Shown here: positions 20,847 through 32,203 of the stretch, piece by piece
Layout of the letters: every line of letters begins with the position of its first letter
Position numbering within the stretch: position 1 is the first letter of the stretch
Assembly: GCF_030035675.1 (NCBI RefSeq)
Contig: NC_084480.1
Coordinates: 128,848,738-128,912,737, forward strand
DNA from: Rhineura floridana
Lineage: Eukaryota > Chordata > Lepidosauria > Squamata > Rhineuridae
Direction of reading: 5' to 3'
Length of the DNA stretch: 64,000 nucleotides
The notes under the pieces: generated by a model
The model's input: only the letters and a program-made list of their open reading frames with translations
Told to the model about the DNA's origin: nothing
Database searches by the model: none
Translations under genes and position numbers: made by a program

Positions 20847-23800
20847 CCCAATAGATGCCAGAGTAGATTAAAACAGCTACCCACCACTTTCTTCTGGAAA
20901 TTATTACTGAGTTTGGCTCAGTAGGTTGCATTTTTGGAAAATTGGGCAGTGCTGGACTGGTAGGAAACATGGCACCTTGTGGAGCTTTCAGAGGTGCAGG
21001 GACTTTCTTACAGTGTGTCATACTATGCTTGTCATCTTTGAGTGGAACATTTTGCTTAACAAAGGGCAATTGTCAAAAGTAGTATACCCACCCAATATAA
21101 TGAGTTTGAACTATTGGATCCGTGAGTCGAGTTCTGTTCACAGAAAGGGGTTGCCTTGGGTTCCATTTCCCAACTTCCCTTCTCCCTTTCTGTGTGCCCC
21201 TGAAAAACTGATCTGGGGGTTGGGGAATCCACCAGAACAGCATGAAAGGGAATGTGCGGGGCTGCAGGGGGGATCAGCAGAAATATGCATCTCTCCTTCC
21301 ATTTCTCTTTGCAGAAGCTTATTCTGGATTCAATCTGATGGATCAAACCTCATGCATGAGCAGAGAGGCACCACTGGACCTAGTCCAATGCTGAGTCCCA
21401 TTTGCCCCATGTTGCAGTATGAGTATTTCCTCACCTCCTTCCAGCAGCATCCAATGATACAGAGCTGGGGAGCTTGGAGGGACAAGCAGGGTTGTGACAT
21501 TACAACATGAAGTATGGAATACTACAAGTTTCAGGAGGTCTGGATGGGGAAGACACTGGCTGTGAGGCCAGCAACACAGGGCTGCTATTAGGGCGTTGCA
21601 TGCCCCCCAATCCAACTTGAGGCCCAATCCAGCACTTCAGAGAGGCCCTGACCCAACCTGGATCTGGGTGATAAACTGAATTGGGAGCCTTGCACAGTCT
21701 TTAATTAAGGGTTCAACCCCCAATTAAACATGCGGTTAGGAGGTGGGAAGAAGGAGACACTCACAGACTGCCTGCGTGGACCTCCTTCTCTCTCCCTACT
21801 CACCTCCAGACTATTACCCCTTTTGACAGTCCCAGATTGCCCCAGGTGGACCACTACTTCTGGCCCAGGGTGATCCAGGGCACCCTCAATCTTCTCCAGC
21901 CAAAATCTAGTACTGAATGGGTTACTTTTAACTATGCATTTGTGCAACTTTCAGACAAACAGGCTTTTTGATCCTGATAGGGGGCTCGAAGCTGCTGTGC
22001 TGCTGCTAAATAATGAATGGCTTCAAAATCAACGGTTTCCTTAATGATAACCAGATTGCTACCATGTGAGTTTTCTGTTGCTTCTTTATACACTATGAAA
22101 TTCCTCAATATACACAACAAGATGTGGACTCTGAAGATCAGTAATTTGGTGAGACGTGTGAATCTCATTTTAAAAACCGCCAGAGGGCCTAAGCCAGGCT
22201 TGTCTTGTGCTTGCTTGTTTTGACAAAGTGAAAATTTTAGATCGTATTTTATTGTTTTCTTTTCACCCATGTCTGTTAACACAGTCATGCAGAAAATAGT
22301 CCTAATGCTTGTCTTTGGCAGCCCTGAGACAATTTCATTTGTGATATTTTAAAGGAATAGCAAGGAAAAAGAACTTAACATGAAACAGCATTAACTGTGT
22401 GATGTAAAGCCATGAAAATTGAGTTAGAATTGCCTCTTTCAGAAAAGACATCACCCTAATTCAGTATTGTCAGTCTTGAGACATTCTTTAATAAATCCTT
22501 TCATAGCTGGTCTGATATAGCTGGGTTGTTCTTATGGACCAGACTCCCATCCTCTCTGGTTGCAGCCAGGATTTCAAGGATTCCTGCTAAAGAAGATTTA
22601 TTTTGTCATTGTTGTTGTTATGCATACTCTACAGTTTACACTTCACAGTGTTATTGGTTGGAGTAATTGTTAGAGAGCGCAGCATTGTTTCACAAAAGCA
22701 AGTTTTCTATAGGACCAAGAGCTATAGAAACCAGAAGCTTAGATTATGCTGCCCTCCAACACAACAATTTTAAACAAGTTTACAATTAGCCCGAAAATCA
22801 CAATGCCCACATAATTGCCTTACAAACAGGGTGCTTGTCTCTGCCACACAAGTCTTCATTTCCAACGGACAGTGTGAAACTATTTCTGAAAAGCAAGCAA
22901 CTGGTATTACAAAGCACAAAAGCAACATGTGGAGTTGAACAGCCCCCCCTATTGTTCATGGAATGTTTCCCTCTCTGTGGAAAGCGGAGCCCATTGTAGC
23001 AATCTTTCTGGGAGCAGACAAACAGGGATGTATATGAGTGCCTCCTTTAAAGTGGCAGCTACCCCTCAAAAGGAGCTGTTCCACAGTGCTGATGTCTAGT
23101 ATGATCTACGTGATCTAGCCACGTGTGTTTTACAGAAGGAAGGGGATCGACTGTACTTTCACAGTGAAAGGGCATTTTTTTCCAGGAAACTGTTTCAGGC
23201 CACTCAAAATGTCACCTTTTGTGGCAAATTCAGCAAAATGTATGCTCCCATGTTGTCCAATGTGTTATCTGCCTTTGGAAGGAAGTATTCCATTGAATAA
23301 ATGCATGCTCAAGACATGGCGAACAGTAATTTTTGCTGCCCATAAATTCCACATTCTTATTGCTTGAGTGGAAGGAAAGTAGCAAAAGAGAGAGAATCTA
23401 AAGAGAGAGAATCTAATGCTCCTGTTGAACCATAGCACAAAGGTCTGGAGAACTTGAACCATGTTCATACGTACTACATTAGGGTCAACTAGTTCTGTGT
23501 TGAAACCTGCCCTTCAGTTTCTCAAAGGTTTTCTTCCCCTGTGAAGGGCTTCTATTTTTCTTCCTCATTCCCAGGGTACTTGAAAATGTCATTAAAATTT
23601 CAGCTTGTGAGAGGTTTTCAGCTTACCTTATCATTGTGAGGTGGCCAAGGGTGGTGTTTTTTTTCTTTCTTTCCAGCAAACATTTCTCCAGAGCTCTGCA
23701 GCCTCCCTGATTCTCTGTGCTTCCTGATAAAAAACAACAACAACCCATGGGAGGAGTTATCTCATTATGTCTTCCCCTGGGATTTAATTGAAGTGCAGGC

Positions 23801-24249
23801 ACCTGGGAAGACTACAGAATTCAGATCAGTGGCAAGGTGATTTGTAGAATGAAAGGGCCCTCACAAAACATCCCTCAGCCACCTCAACAGTAAGGTAAGT
23901 CCACCCCTGACCCCACCAATGAGAATTTCGCCAACATTTTCTCTCTCCTTCAATAATTTTCAAATTCAACTTCTTTTCTTATTGATTGATAGAGAATGGT
24001 AGGGAAAAACACAGGAGACATTTTTGGCACAGCACTAGAGTTAACTAAAGATGTTAGGGAGGGCAGTGGAGATCAGCACATGAGCGCCATCCCCATCGCC
24101 ATTCCACATATCCTCATCAGGTTCAAGGATTAATGTTTGAAATGGGGAATCTCCTGTCTTTGTGGAAGTTCCCTACACATTTTAGAATCCTGGAAAAAGA
24201 TCAGGGTTCTAAAGACTGTGATGTAGAATGTCTGAAGAAAGCTTTTGCA
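20847..24249. other. 3.4-kb stretch without a recognisable gene
   Basis: No frame shows a domain I recognise, and no repeat family is obvious. The longest open frames (20926-21510 plus, 21932-22288 minus) have no conserved blocks or splice context. This is one of the least repeat-rich parts of the left half. Confidence 0.45.
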
Positions 24250-24382
24250 CCATTGGAACAAGGATGTGGCTTTCCAGATGTTGTTGGACTGCAACCCCCA
24301 TCATCCCTGACTATTGGCTATGCTCGTTGCGGCTTTTGGGAGCTATGGCCCAATCTGGAAGGCACCAGGTTCCCCATCCCTG
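24250..24382. mobile_element. Palindromic MITE, family C/D (degenerate)
   Basis: The CTTTCCAGATGTTGTTGGAC arm, CAACCCCCATCATCCCTGAC core and right arm ending CACCAGGTTCCCCATCCCTG match the other members in order. The left end is approximate. Confidence 0.65.
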
Positions 24383-24408
24383 CATTAGAAGATAACATCA
24401 CTCCAGTG

Positions 24409-24539
24409 CAGCCTTTCCCAACCGGTGTGCCTCCAGATGTTGTTGGACCACAACTCCCATCAGCCTCAGCCATGCTGGCTGAGGCTGATGGGAGTTGTGG
24501 TCCAACAACATCTGGAGGCACACTGGTTCGGAAAGGCTG
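24409..24539. mobile_element. hAT-like MITE family B, copy 2
   Basis: A 131-bp palindrome with termini CAGCCTTTCCCAACCGGTGT and ACACTGGTTCGGAAAGGCTG. It has an exact 8-bp duplication, CTCCAGTG (24401-24408 and 24540-24547). The arms are almost identical, which suggests a fairly recent insertion. Confidence 0.94.
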
Positions 24540-24604
24540 CTCCAGTGTGTCAGACCGTTTCTTCTGAGCAGCCAACCTGTATTATTCTCGCTCCCCTTTT
24601 ACCA

Positions 24605-24731
24605 CAGGGGTGGAGAACCGTTGGATGTTGCTGAACTACAACTCCTATTCGCCTCAGCAAGCATGGCTAATGGCCAGAGATGATGGGAGTGGTAGTTCCG
24701 GAATATCTGGGGGCCAAAAGTTCCCCACCCG
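24605..24731. mobile_element. hAT-like MITE family D, copy 2
   Basis: It starts CAGGGGTGGAGAACCGTTGG and ends AAAAGTTCCCCACCCG. It is flanked by an exact 8-bp duplication, TTTTACCA (24597-24604 and 24732-24739). It carries the ACTACAACTCCTATTCG core. Confidence 0.9.
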
Positions 24732-27537
24732 TTTTACCAGGAGCTTGAAAAAGCAGAATCATATACAGATGTGCCACATCTCATGCCTTGGGCACAATGT
24801 CAGAAGTTTGTGGAAACCCCAGAACACTCTCTGGAAGGATGATGCCAGAAGGGGCCATGAAGCAAGCGCTCCATGACCCCAAAAGCTAGGAGGAGAGTAA
24901 TCACATCTCTCCAGTTATTCACCTCAATATTCTCTCTCTCCTCCGTGAATTTCTTTGTATAGCAACCTTCTTGCCTAAATGGATTTTTCTGAACTGCACA
25001 CCTGTAAAATCTCAAAACAACTCAACAGATTACAGAGACCAGCTGGAGACCTACCACCATTCTGCCTTAACAGGATCTCCATCTAAAGCACAGCAATAAA
25101 GAATGCAAAGCAGAAGGTCATGGTGCTGTCAGAGTGCATTTTGCTCGTGGCTTTTTACACCCATTACTTTTCCAGTATGTTTTTGCCAGATTGAAAGGTC
25201 TGTTTCCTATTGACTCCTTACACATCTGTCGATGTTATGGATTTCTAATTTATCCTGCTCTTGGAGCTACATCAGTCACGAGACAGGCACCACCATTCAT
25301 TTTCGTCTTTATAAGCAGAAGATCTTTTGCTTTTCAGTAAACACCCCATCTATGTTGGAGTGATTCAGTTCCCAAAGTAGATTATACAAAAGCCCTGCTC
25401 CCATTTGTAATCTAGCTGCTGTTTCCCTGACCTCATCTATACAACGGCAACAAGCTTTTAAATGCAACAACATTCTTTTTTCACTCCATCAGCGAGGGCA
25501 AAGGTGATCATCAGCTGGGAGCCACAACCCAAATGTACACTTGAAAAGAAGAAGAGGAATACCTGCCTGCCGGGTTGTGCAAATCAAGACAGTTCAGGCT
25601 CATGAGACACCCCCCCCAAAAAGGAATCAGTGAGATAATCTGCAGTAAATACGAGAACCCTGTTTGCATTCCATTAAACACAATGAATAAAACATGACAG
25701 TGCAATGCAAACATTGAAAACCCTGGAATGTTTGTTTCAAGCAGCTCCATCTCTCTCTCTCACACACACACACATACAGAGCCCTCACCAGCTCCTGGCT
25801 AGCTGGCCCTCATTGCTAGTCAGCCATTGCTCTGATGAATTGCTGCAGATAGCTGTCAGTATCCTTGTCAGTATGATAAATGAGGCCACTAGCTACAACG
25901 TTCTCATGCAATGTATTCAGCTCATCTTGTGTTGAGGCGTGTAGCACAACTCTCCTGAGGCTCTCCTCTGGCTCAGCAACAGACTCTTTACTCTCAGTTG
26001 CTGGGAATTTCTCTCTCTCTCTCTCTCTTTGTTTGTGTGTGTCCCTTGCCATCCTCCTCCAAGGAAAACTGTCAGGATTTGCCTCCCAGATTTCAGCACC
26101 TATAAATTCTACACACAAAAAAGAAGTGGTACAGCCCTCAAGAGATTGTACCACTTTAGAATCTGGAGGGGGTCAGATTATATATTTGAATTCCTCATAT
26201 TAAAGGCCACCTGGAATAGAAACATAGCATATCAAGGTAAAGCTAGGCTAAAAACTAGTGACAAAAAATATGTGAACAACTCTGTGACACCGAGTGACAC
26301 CACAGTTTGCACTTGAACAATGGCTTTTCCCTTTCCCTTCATGTCCTTCTAATGCTACCTTTTATCCATGCATATCTGCACATGTCTTAAGGCACTTCTC
26401 ATAAAATCCTTGACAAAATCACTTTAGATCAGCCAGATGTATGTCAGCTTTATATTAAATCACTCTGGAGACATGAGGAAACTCATCTGAGGAGACTAAA
26501 ATTGATACAAAATATGAAATTGGTACATGTCTAACAGCTCTAGAGTGACATTGCAAGATTAAAATGTAAAATTAAGTGGCCCTTTTGGAAAAGAGAGGAC
26601 CAATGTAAACGTGTGCAAGGCCACTGAATGACTACCGGAACTGAGCTAAAATTAATAGCACTTTACTTGTGATTGCCAGTGACTAACATTCAGGGGCATA
26701 TCACCTCTGCTGTTGGAGGTAATACACACACACCCATCTTGGATAGTAGCCCATGGGATCAACCCCACCCACATGCTTAGCTAATTTAAACATTACCCCA
26801 GTCATACTGCTCATAGAATAGGGACTTCCACACAGCTAGGATATTTAAACACAGTAATGTTTAAATCATGAATCCACAGATCTCCTCACATGAAATCCAT
26901 ATGGATTTCACAGATATCATGGTGGGTGAATTTTGAAAGTCCACCATGCAGACCTAGCCTTTTTTTTAAAAAAATAAAAAATAAAAGGGGTATTTAGAGG
27001 AAAGCCATTGATACATCTGAAACATCCAAACTGGCCCTCAAGAAAAATGTTCAGTATCGTGAGACATAGAATAAACGTATCCCTTTCAGTGAAGCATACA
27101 AGGCAAGAGGCACAACGAGAAAAGTGACATTAAAGGTTAAAAACAGTCCCGGCCATTCTGCTGTCCCTGTTAAAGCTGACACTGGTGTTGATAGCTGCAG
27201 AGACATAGATGAATTAGTTCATTAATTCCTACACTGCCCTCAGTAACTGGTAGAAAAGATAGAAGGTCCAGTCCCCAGCTAATATAGACAGGCCCAGCTC
27301 TGCTGAACACAGTAGAGCAATCCAAATTAATAACTGTTGGAAAGCTGATGACAAACCAGGAACTTATTTCCCTCAACTTCCTTTCATCTCTTGCGTGCCA
27401 TAGCCTTTGTCATTTTACAAGTGAATATTGAGAGAGCGGTAAGACCTTTGTTCGTACACTAAGGCTTTCTGCCTCTGGGCCCGAGGCACCCATCCTCACC
27501 GCTGTTTTACACAGCTAGAAGTTCTGAAGCAGACCTT
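24732..27537. other. Stretch without a recognisable gene; short microsatellites
   Basis: CT and CA runs lie at 25750-25775 and a TC run at 26010-26028. A minus-strand open frame at 25816-26154 encodes LRRVVLHASTQDELNTLHEN, which faintly resembles peptidyl-tRNA hydrolase 2-like domains, but the match is too weak to call. No other coding or RNA gene was seen. Confidence 0.45.
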
Positions 27538-27670
27538 GGGAGAGGGCCGTCATTAGCTGGTGTAGCATCTGCTTTGCAGGCTGAAGCCCCCAGGTTCATG
27601 CCCCAGCATCACCAGCCAAGTAGGGTGGGGAATATCCCCAGTCTGAAATCCTGGAGAGCTACTGCCAGAT

Positions 27671-27894
27671 TATTTATTTATTTATTTATTTATTACATTT
27701 ATACCCCGCTTTTCTTTTTCATGATAGAAACCCAAGGCAGCTTACATAAACTGCCCAGAGAGCTTCGGCTATGGGACGGTATATAAATGTAATACATACA
27801 TATGGTTCCCAGGCAGTCTCCCATCCAATCACTGACCAGACCTGACCCTCCTTAGCTTCAGTAAAGAGCTGGCTTTATGTGCCTTCACACCACG
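27671..27894 (-). mobile_element. 5S-rRNA-derived SINE, antisense
   Basis: On the minus strand, GAAGCTAAGGAGGGTCAGG and TGATTGGATGGGAGACTGCC TGGGAACC match the 3' half of 5S rRNA (GAAGCTAAGCAGGGTCGGGC and TTGGATGGGAGACCGCCTGG), including the internal-promoter C-box region. The tail CTGCCTTGGGTTTC...GCGGGGTATAAATGTAAT ends in (AAAT)n at 27671-27694. The 7-bp duplication GCCAGAT flanks it. A short LINE tail interrupts it near 27749-27794. The 5S head makes it a SINE3-type element. Confidence 0.85.
27749..27794 (+). mobile_element. Very short LINE 3' tail insertion inside the 5S SINE
   Basis: AACTGCCCAGAGAGCTTCGG CTATGGGACGGTATATAAAT is the L2-like 3' terminus in plus orientation. It sits between CTTACATA and ACATACATATGG. 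The repeated ACATA suggests a short target duplication. It is only about 46 bp. Confidence 0.6.
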
Positions 27895-28061
27895 GCCAGA
27901 TAATGTAGTCAGTACCAAGTGAGGGAGACCAATGGTCTGACCTGGAATAAGGCAGCATTCCTATGTTCCTATGACCTGTTAGTAAATTGACCATTACATA
28001 TACCTTTTGTTCAACTCAAGGAAGTTGAGACCTAAGAATATTTCATCATGCAATGACTCTG

Positions 28062-28211
28062 TGGTGGAGGGGGGGACCTGTGGCCCTCCAGATATCACTG
28101 GACTACAGCTCCCATCATCCCTGGCCATTAGCTGTGCTGGCTGGGGCTGATGGGAGTTGGAGTCCAGCAATATCTGGAGAGTCACAGATTCTGCTCCCCC
28201 TCCCCCCGCAG
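28062..28211. mobile_element. Palindromic hAT-like MITE, family C
   Basis: Left arm GGGGGGACCTGTGGCCCTCC AGATATCACTGGACTAC, centre CCATTAGCTGTGCTGGCTGG and right arm GGGAGTTGGAGTCCAGCAAT ATCTGGAGAG. The ends are G/C-rich and approximate. Confidence 0.75.
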
Positions 28212-28290
28212 CTTGCAAGGGTAAAGCATCCTCCCCACCATCCCAGCAGTTTCCCCTGCTGTGTTTTAGATGTTTGGCGGGATCTCAGTA

Positions 28291-28716
28291 GATATGGGGG
28301 AGAAATTCATTTTAATGTGAACCTACCTAATTCACACTTTCTGAACTAAGTCAGAATATTGAATATGGAAACCAAAGCACAGCTGCCCTTCAACATTTAC
28401 ACTAATTCAGATTTTGCAATGCAGTCATCTAACCATAAAAATGTGTATAAACGTATATATATCAGGGGGAAGGGCACACAAAAATCTGTACGTAAAAATA
28501 ACAAACAAAACTGCATTATATTAGGGGAAATTGCTTGCCAAATTTGGTATATTGGGGAAAATGCGTACATTAGAAGCAATGCATACAGCAATGCAGATGA
28601 ATTTTTGTGCTGACTTTTTAAAAAAAAGATTTGCAGACTGATGCAGAAGTGGAATGAACTGAATTTAAGACTGGAAAAATGAGAAAGGTAGAAATTGACA
28701 TTCTCATCCATATCTA
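28291..28716 (+). repeat. Dispersed repeat G, copy 1
   Basis: It starts TAGATATGGGGGAGAAATTC and ends GACATTCTCATCCATATCTA, so the ends are inverted. Internally it has CAGATTTTGCAATGCAGT, then a ladder of AAAATGTGTATA- and TTATATTAGGGGAA-like units, then a GAATTTAAGACTGGAAAAAT GAGAAAGG block. Copies occur at 32204-32648 (reverse) and 40676-41205. It is probably a non-autonomous DNA transposon. Confidence 0.65.
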
Positions 28717-29099
28717 GACTTTGGCAGATTGTCTAGTTTGAACCTTATCCATAGCGTAGTTCTAGTCAGACAATTTCAATCAAAGGTCAAGAATGCCTTT
28801 GCATGATTAAGATTGGTACATGAACTGTGTTCTTTCTGGAACCTGCCAATCTGGCCTTGGAGATTCATACTTTATTCACTTCTCTCCTGAATTACTGTAA
28901 TGTGTTCGATGAGGCTGCTTTTGAAGATTATTTGGAAGCTTCAATTGGTTCCGAATGCAGCACTCAGACTTCTTATATATTGCCCAGCAGCACAGGCTCA
29001 CTCCTGCTTCCACATGAGGGTGCCCTACACATAGGGTTGCCATATTCCAGTTCCACAAATCCGGGCAGGCTAATTTGCATATTATGCAAATATTTGCAT

Positions 29100-29818
29100 A
29101 TTAATGTGTGGATTGTCCAGTTGTTTTGTGCCTAGGAATTACCACCAAAAACTGGGGAAAGATGTGAGAAACCTTTTTTTTTAAGTTACATTTTCAGCCT
29201 TAAATGCCTAGACTCTAGTTTCCAACACTATGGAATATTTATTGCTTGATTAAGAGGATTTATATCCTGCCCTTCTGCTGTTAAAAACAGAGCTCAGGAC
29301 AGCTTACAAATATAATAAAAACAATAAAAATACAAAATCAATATAAAAACACAATAAAAACACAAAATAGCAACAAACATAGTTAGTCAGGGCACCAGTC
29401 CAGTTAACCATTACATATACAATATTTTTCAGAGATGTGGTGGGTGGAGAAAAACAAGAAGCCAAAATGTTAGAAAAAGGAGTCTTTCACACCACATGCT
29501 CAGTTCTAAATACTGTAGCAGCAAATTTTACAAGTTCCTCCAGTATTCCACTGGTGCAGGCACTCAGACATTCAAAGTATCTGTATGTTTCTTAGGTTTT
29601 ATAAAAGCAGAGCTTTGCTTAAACTCAAAATTTCTTCTCCCTTTGATCAACCACATCTACACAGGTTCCACCTCCCTACTCAAAATGAAACTGGGCCTGG
29701 AAGTGTGCAACAACCCCACACATACCTTTCTAATTAGATTACCAATGCCAGGATGTCTGTCTTATCGACTACTCTCCTGCTTCCCCCCCCCCACCGGGCA
29801 TCATGAAAGACCCAGTCC
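29100..29818. other. Stretch without a gene; LINE-like tail at 29240-29375
   Basis: GATTTATATCCTGCCCTTCT, CAGCTTACAAATATAATAAA and following A-rich units resemble a LINE or SINE 3' region in reverse. Nothing else is recognisable. Confidence 0.45.
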
Positions 29819-30236
29819 TGGATGTGAAAGTTGGACAGTGAAAAAAGCGGATAAGAGAAAAATCAACTCATTTGAAATGTGGTGTTGGAGGAAAGCTTTG
29901 TGCATACCATGGACTGCGAAAAAGACAAATAATTGGGTGTTAGAATAAATTAAACCAGAACTATCACTAGAAGCTAAAATGATGAAACTGAGGTTATCAT
30001 ACTTTGGACACATCATGAGAAGACATGATTCACTAGAAAAGACAACAATGCTGGGAAAAACAGAAGGAAGTAGAAAAAGAGGAAGGCCAAACAAGAGATG
30101 GATTGATTCCATAAAGGAAGCCACAGACCTGAACTTACAAGATCTGAACAGGGTGGTTCATGACAGATGCTCTTGGAGGTCGCTGATTCATAGGGTCACC
30201 ATAAGTCATAGTCGACTTGGAGGCACATAACAACAA
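29819..30236 (+). mobile_element. BovB LINE 3' fragment (5'-truncated), copy 2
   Basis: It encodes CESWTVKKADKRKINSFEMW CWRKALCIPW and then MMKLRLSYFGHIMRRHDSLE K, the C-terminal part of BovB ORF2. It ends with GGTCACCATAAGTCATAGTC GACTTGGAGGCACATAACAA CAAC. It starts abruptly after CCCAGTCCT, as 5'-truncated LINE copies do. One in-frame stop (TAA at 29946-29948) follows NNWVLE. Confidence 0.93.
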
Positions 30237-31010
30237 CCATCTCTTCAAAGTACTGATAAGCCTCTTGTTTTAATCAAAATAATAATTATACATTCTTGCT
30301 CTCATCACTAATGGGAGTTAATTATCTTGCATATGCCCATAGTAAATTTTCAGCTACTTTCAGACCCTCAGCAATTTTCAAGTAGTCTATGTAGAAGAAA
30401 AGTTTGGGAACCCCTGGTCTAAGACATCTGCTTATGTCCCTATGCTGCTCTCGCCCCTCATTTAGGTGCCTGGGATGCTTGCGTGTGGACATACCTCCTT
30501 ACAATTATGGAAAGTGATTCTTAATAATAAGTCTCCAGACACAAAGTTACATAGGTATTTATCAGTTGTTTAGTAGAAAATTCAGAAGTGCAGAGTCCCT
30601 TCATGATAGTTGCAGCCACGTACAAGTAGGCTAGATTAAATGTTCCCTACCCAGGCTCCATCTTTTAGCTAAGATTTCTGTGTTAATTTCCAATCAGATT
30701 TTTTTTAATTGTATGCTCCAAGCAACTGTGATTGATGCTTAATGTATCATCCTTAATGACATCACTCGGGCCTGCCCCGTGACATCATTCGGGCCTGCGC
30801 CTAAAATCTCAGGTTTTGGGCTGCTTCTGACCTGGCAACCCTAGTATGGATATAAGGGGGCGTGGCTGGAGTAATATGAAGGGACCCTGCACTTCTGGAT
30901 TTGCCACTACACTACTGCCTGCCACAAGCAAATCTCATTAGCTCATCATAAGGTATTAATAGTATTCTCATAGCACGGGCACCTGGGATGATCACCAATG
31001 GTGATCATGC
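30237..31010. other. Stretch without a recognisable gene
   Basis: Positions 30868-30918 (GAAGGGACCCTGCACTTCTG and ACTACACTACTG) are shared with 51352-51400, so this is an unnamed dispersed repeat. TGGCAACCCTA at 30833-30843 is the inverse of TAGGGTTGCCA at 29032-29042. Confidence 0.45.
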
Positions 31011-31126
31011 CAGAGGTTGGAAAAGTTACTTTTTTGAACTACAACTCCCATCAGCCCAATCCAGTGGCCAAGCTGGCTGGGGCTGATGGGAGTTGTAGTT
31101 TAAAAAAGTAACTTTTCCAAGCTCTG
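31011..31126. mobile_element. hAT-like MITE family A, copy 3
   Basis: A 116-bp near-perfect palindrome starting CAGAGGTTGGAAAAGTTACT and ending AACTTTTCCAAGCTCTG. It has an exact 8-bp duplication, GATCATGC (31003-31010 and 31127-31134). Confidence 0.95.
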
Positions 31127-31261
31127 GATCATGCAGTGATCAAGCTTTAGGATAAGGTCAATGTGAAAAGGCTTCCGTCTGAGACAAAACAGGGACAAGG
31201 GGACATAAAACACAGACTGTCCTTTGCAAGTAGGGATGACTGGGAGGTATGTTTCACATCC

Positions 31262-31455
31262 CCAAGGCTGCAATGTGGTACACAGTTACTTGGGAGTAAG
31301 CTCTATTGGAAACAATGGGATTTACTTCTGAGTAGATATGAATAGGCTTGTACTGTAAAACTGCAATCCTAAACCCACTCTTTGAACTTGGTGGGATTTA
31401 CTTCTGAGTAAACACAGATGGAACTGTGCTGCAAAACTGCAATTCTAAGAACATG
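31262..31455. repeat. TTACTTCTGAGTA-type interspersed repeat
   Basis: It contains inverted TTACTTGGGAGTAAGCTC and GGATTTACTTCTGAGTA blocks plus GCAATCCTAAACCCACT, with a second tandem-like unit after 31380. The same pattern occurs at 45688-45897, 59155-59244 and, in part, near 19040. The inverted halves suggest another small DNA transposon family. Confidence 0.6.
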
Positions 31456-31650
31456 TTGAAATTTGTAAGACTCAGTCCTGAGTAAATATGTTAAGGATTT
31501 AGCTGTAAATTGCTCTTTCACATTTTTATTTGTGAAGACATAAAGAGGTCCGGGTCTCATTTTAAGAGGGGAAGGAGAAAAATGATACATTTTGTCCTTG
31601 ACATTTAGTCCCACTTGGCTAGGGATGGAATTATCTGTAATTATTTTCCA

Positions 31651-32203
31651 TGGAGACAATAGTCAAGAAGGCTAGGCCTGGGGAGGGCAGGTATGAGAGA
31701 ACCAGAAAAGGTCCTCAAATGCAAAGATGTATCACTGAACACTAAACTCAGGATCATTCAGACCATGGTATTCACGATTTCTATGTATAGATGTGAAAGT
31801 TGGACAGTGAAAAAGGCAGATAAGAGGAAAATCAACTCATTTGAAATGTGGTGTTGGAGGAGAGCTTTGGGCATACCATGGGCTGCGAAAAAGGCAAATA
31901 ATTGGGTGTTAGATCAAATTAAACCAGAACTATCACTAGAAGCTAAAATGATGAAACTGAGGTTATCATACTTTGGACACATAATGAGAAGACATGATTC
32001 ATTAGAAAAGATAATAACGCTGGGGGAAACAGAAGGGAGTAGAAAAAGGGGAAGGCCAAACGAGAGATGGATTGATTCCATCAAGGAAGCCACAGACCTG
32101 AACTTACAAGATCTGAACAGGGTGGTTCACGACAGATGCTCTTGGAGGTCACTGATTCATAGGGTCGCCATAAGTCGTAATTGACTTGGAGGCACATAAC
32201 AAA
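31651..32203 (+). mobile_element. BovB LINE 3' fragment, copy 3
   Basis: It begins GGAGACAATAGTCAAGAAGG at the BovB position near 3611. A 163-codon open frame (31693-32184) covers the ORF2 C-terminus, including ESWTVKKADKRKINSFEMWC WRRALGIPWAAKK and RSLIHRVAISRN. It ends CTTGGAGGCACATAAC. The frame is intact to its natural stop, so this copy is better preserved than the 833-4175 element. Confidence 0.94.

Larger units (their letters stand above)
27538..27975 (+). mobile_element. tRNA-derived SINE split by a 5S-derived SINE
   Basis: The left part (27538-27670) has a decayed tRNA-like head (GGGCCGTCATTAGCTGGTGT, GCATCTGCTTTGCAGGCTGA, CCCAGGTTCATGCC) and body. The right part (27895-27975) resumes with CAATGGTCTGACCTGGAATA AGGCAGCATTCCTATGTTCC. 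The uninterrupted version of this family is at 57684-57880. The interruption is bracketed by GCCAGAT (27664-27670 and 27895-27901). Confidence 0.85.

Noticed and set aside
20926-21510. 194-codon open frame on the plus strand
   Set aside because: No conserved domain, no splice signals in agreement, and a similar-length frame on the opposite strand. It is probably a chance open frame.
21932-22288. 118-codon minus-strand frame
   Set aside because: No recognised family, and no repeat or exon-like features. The length is within chance for this composition.
27803-27890. Possible genuine 5S rRNA gene on the minus strand
   Set aside because: Only the 3' half resembles 5S rRNA. It is diverged, is followed by a SINE-type tail and (AAAT)n, and has a target duplication, so it is a SINE.
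29032-30843. A 1.8-kb DNA transposon bounded by TAGGGTTGCCA and TGGCAACCCTA
   Set aside because: The inverted ends are only 11 bp, no target duplication fits and the interior is unrelated repeats. Chance pairing cannot be excluded.
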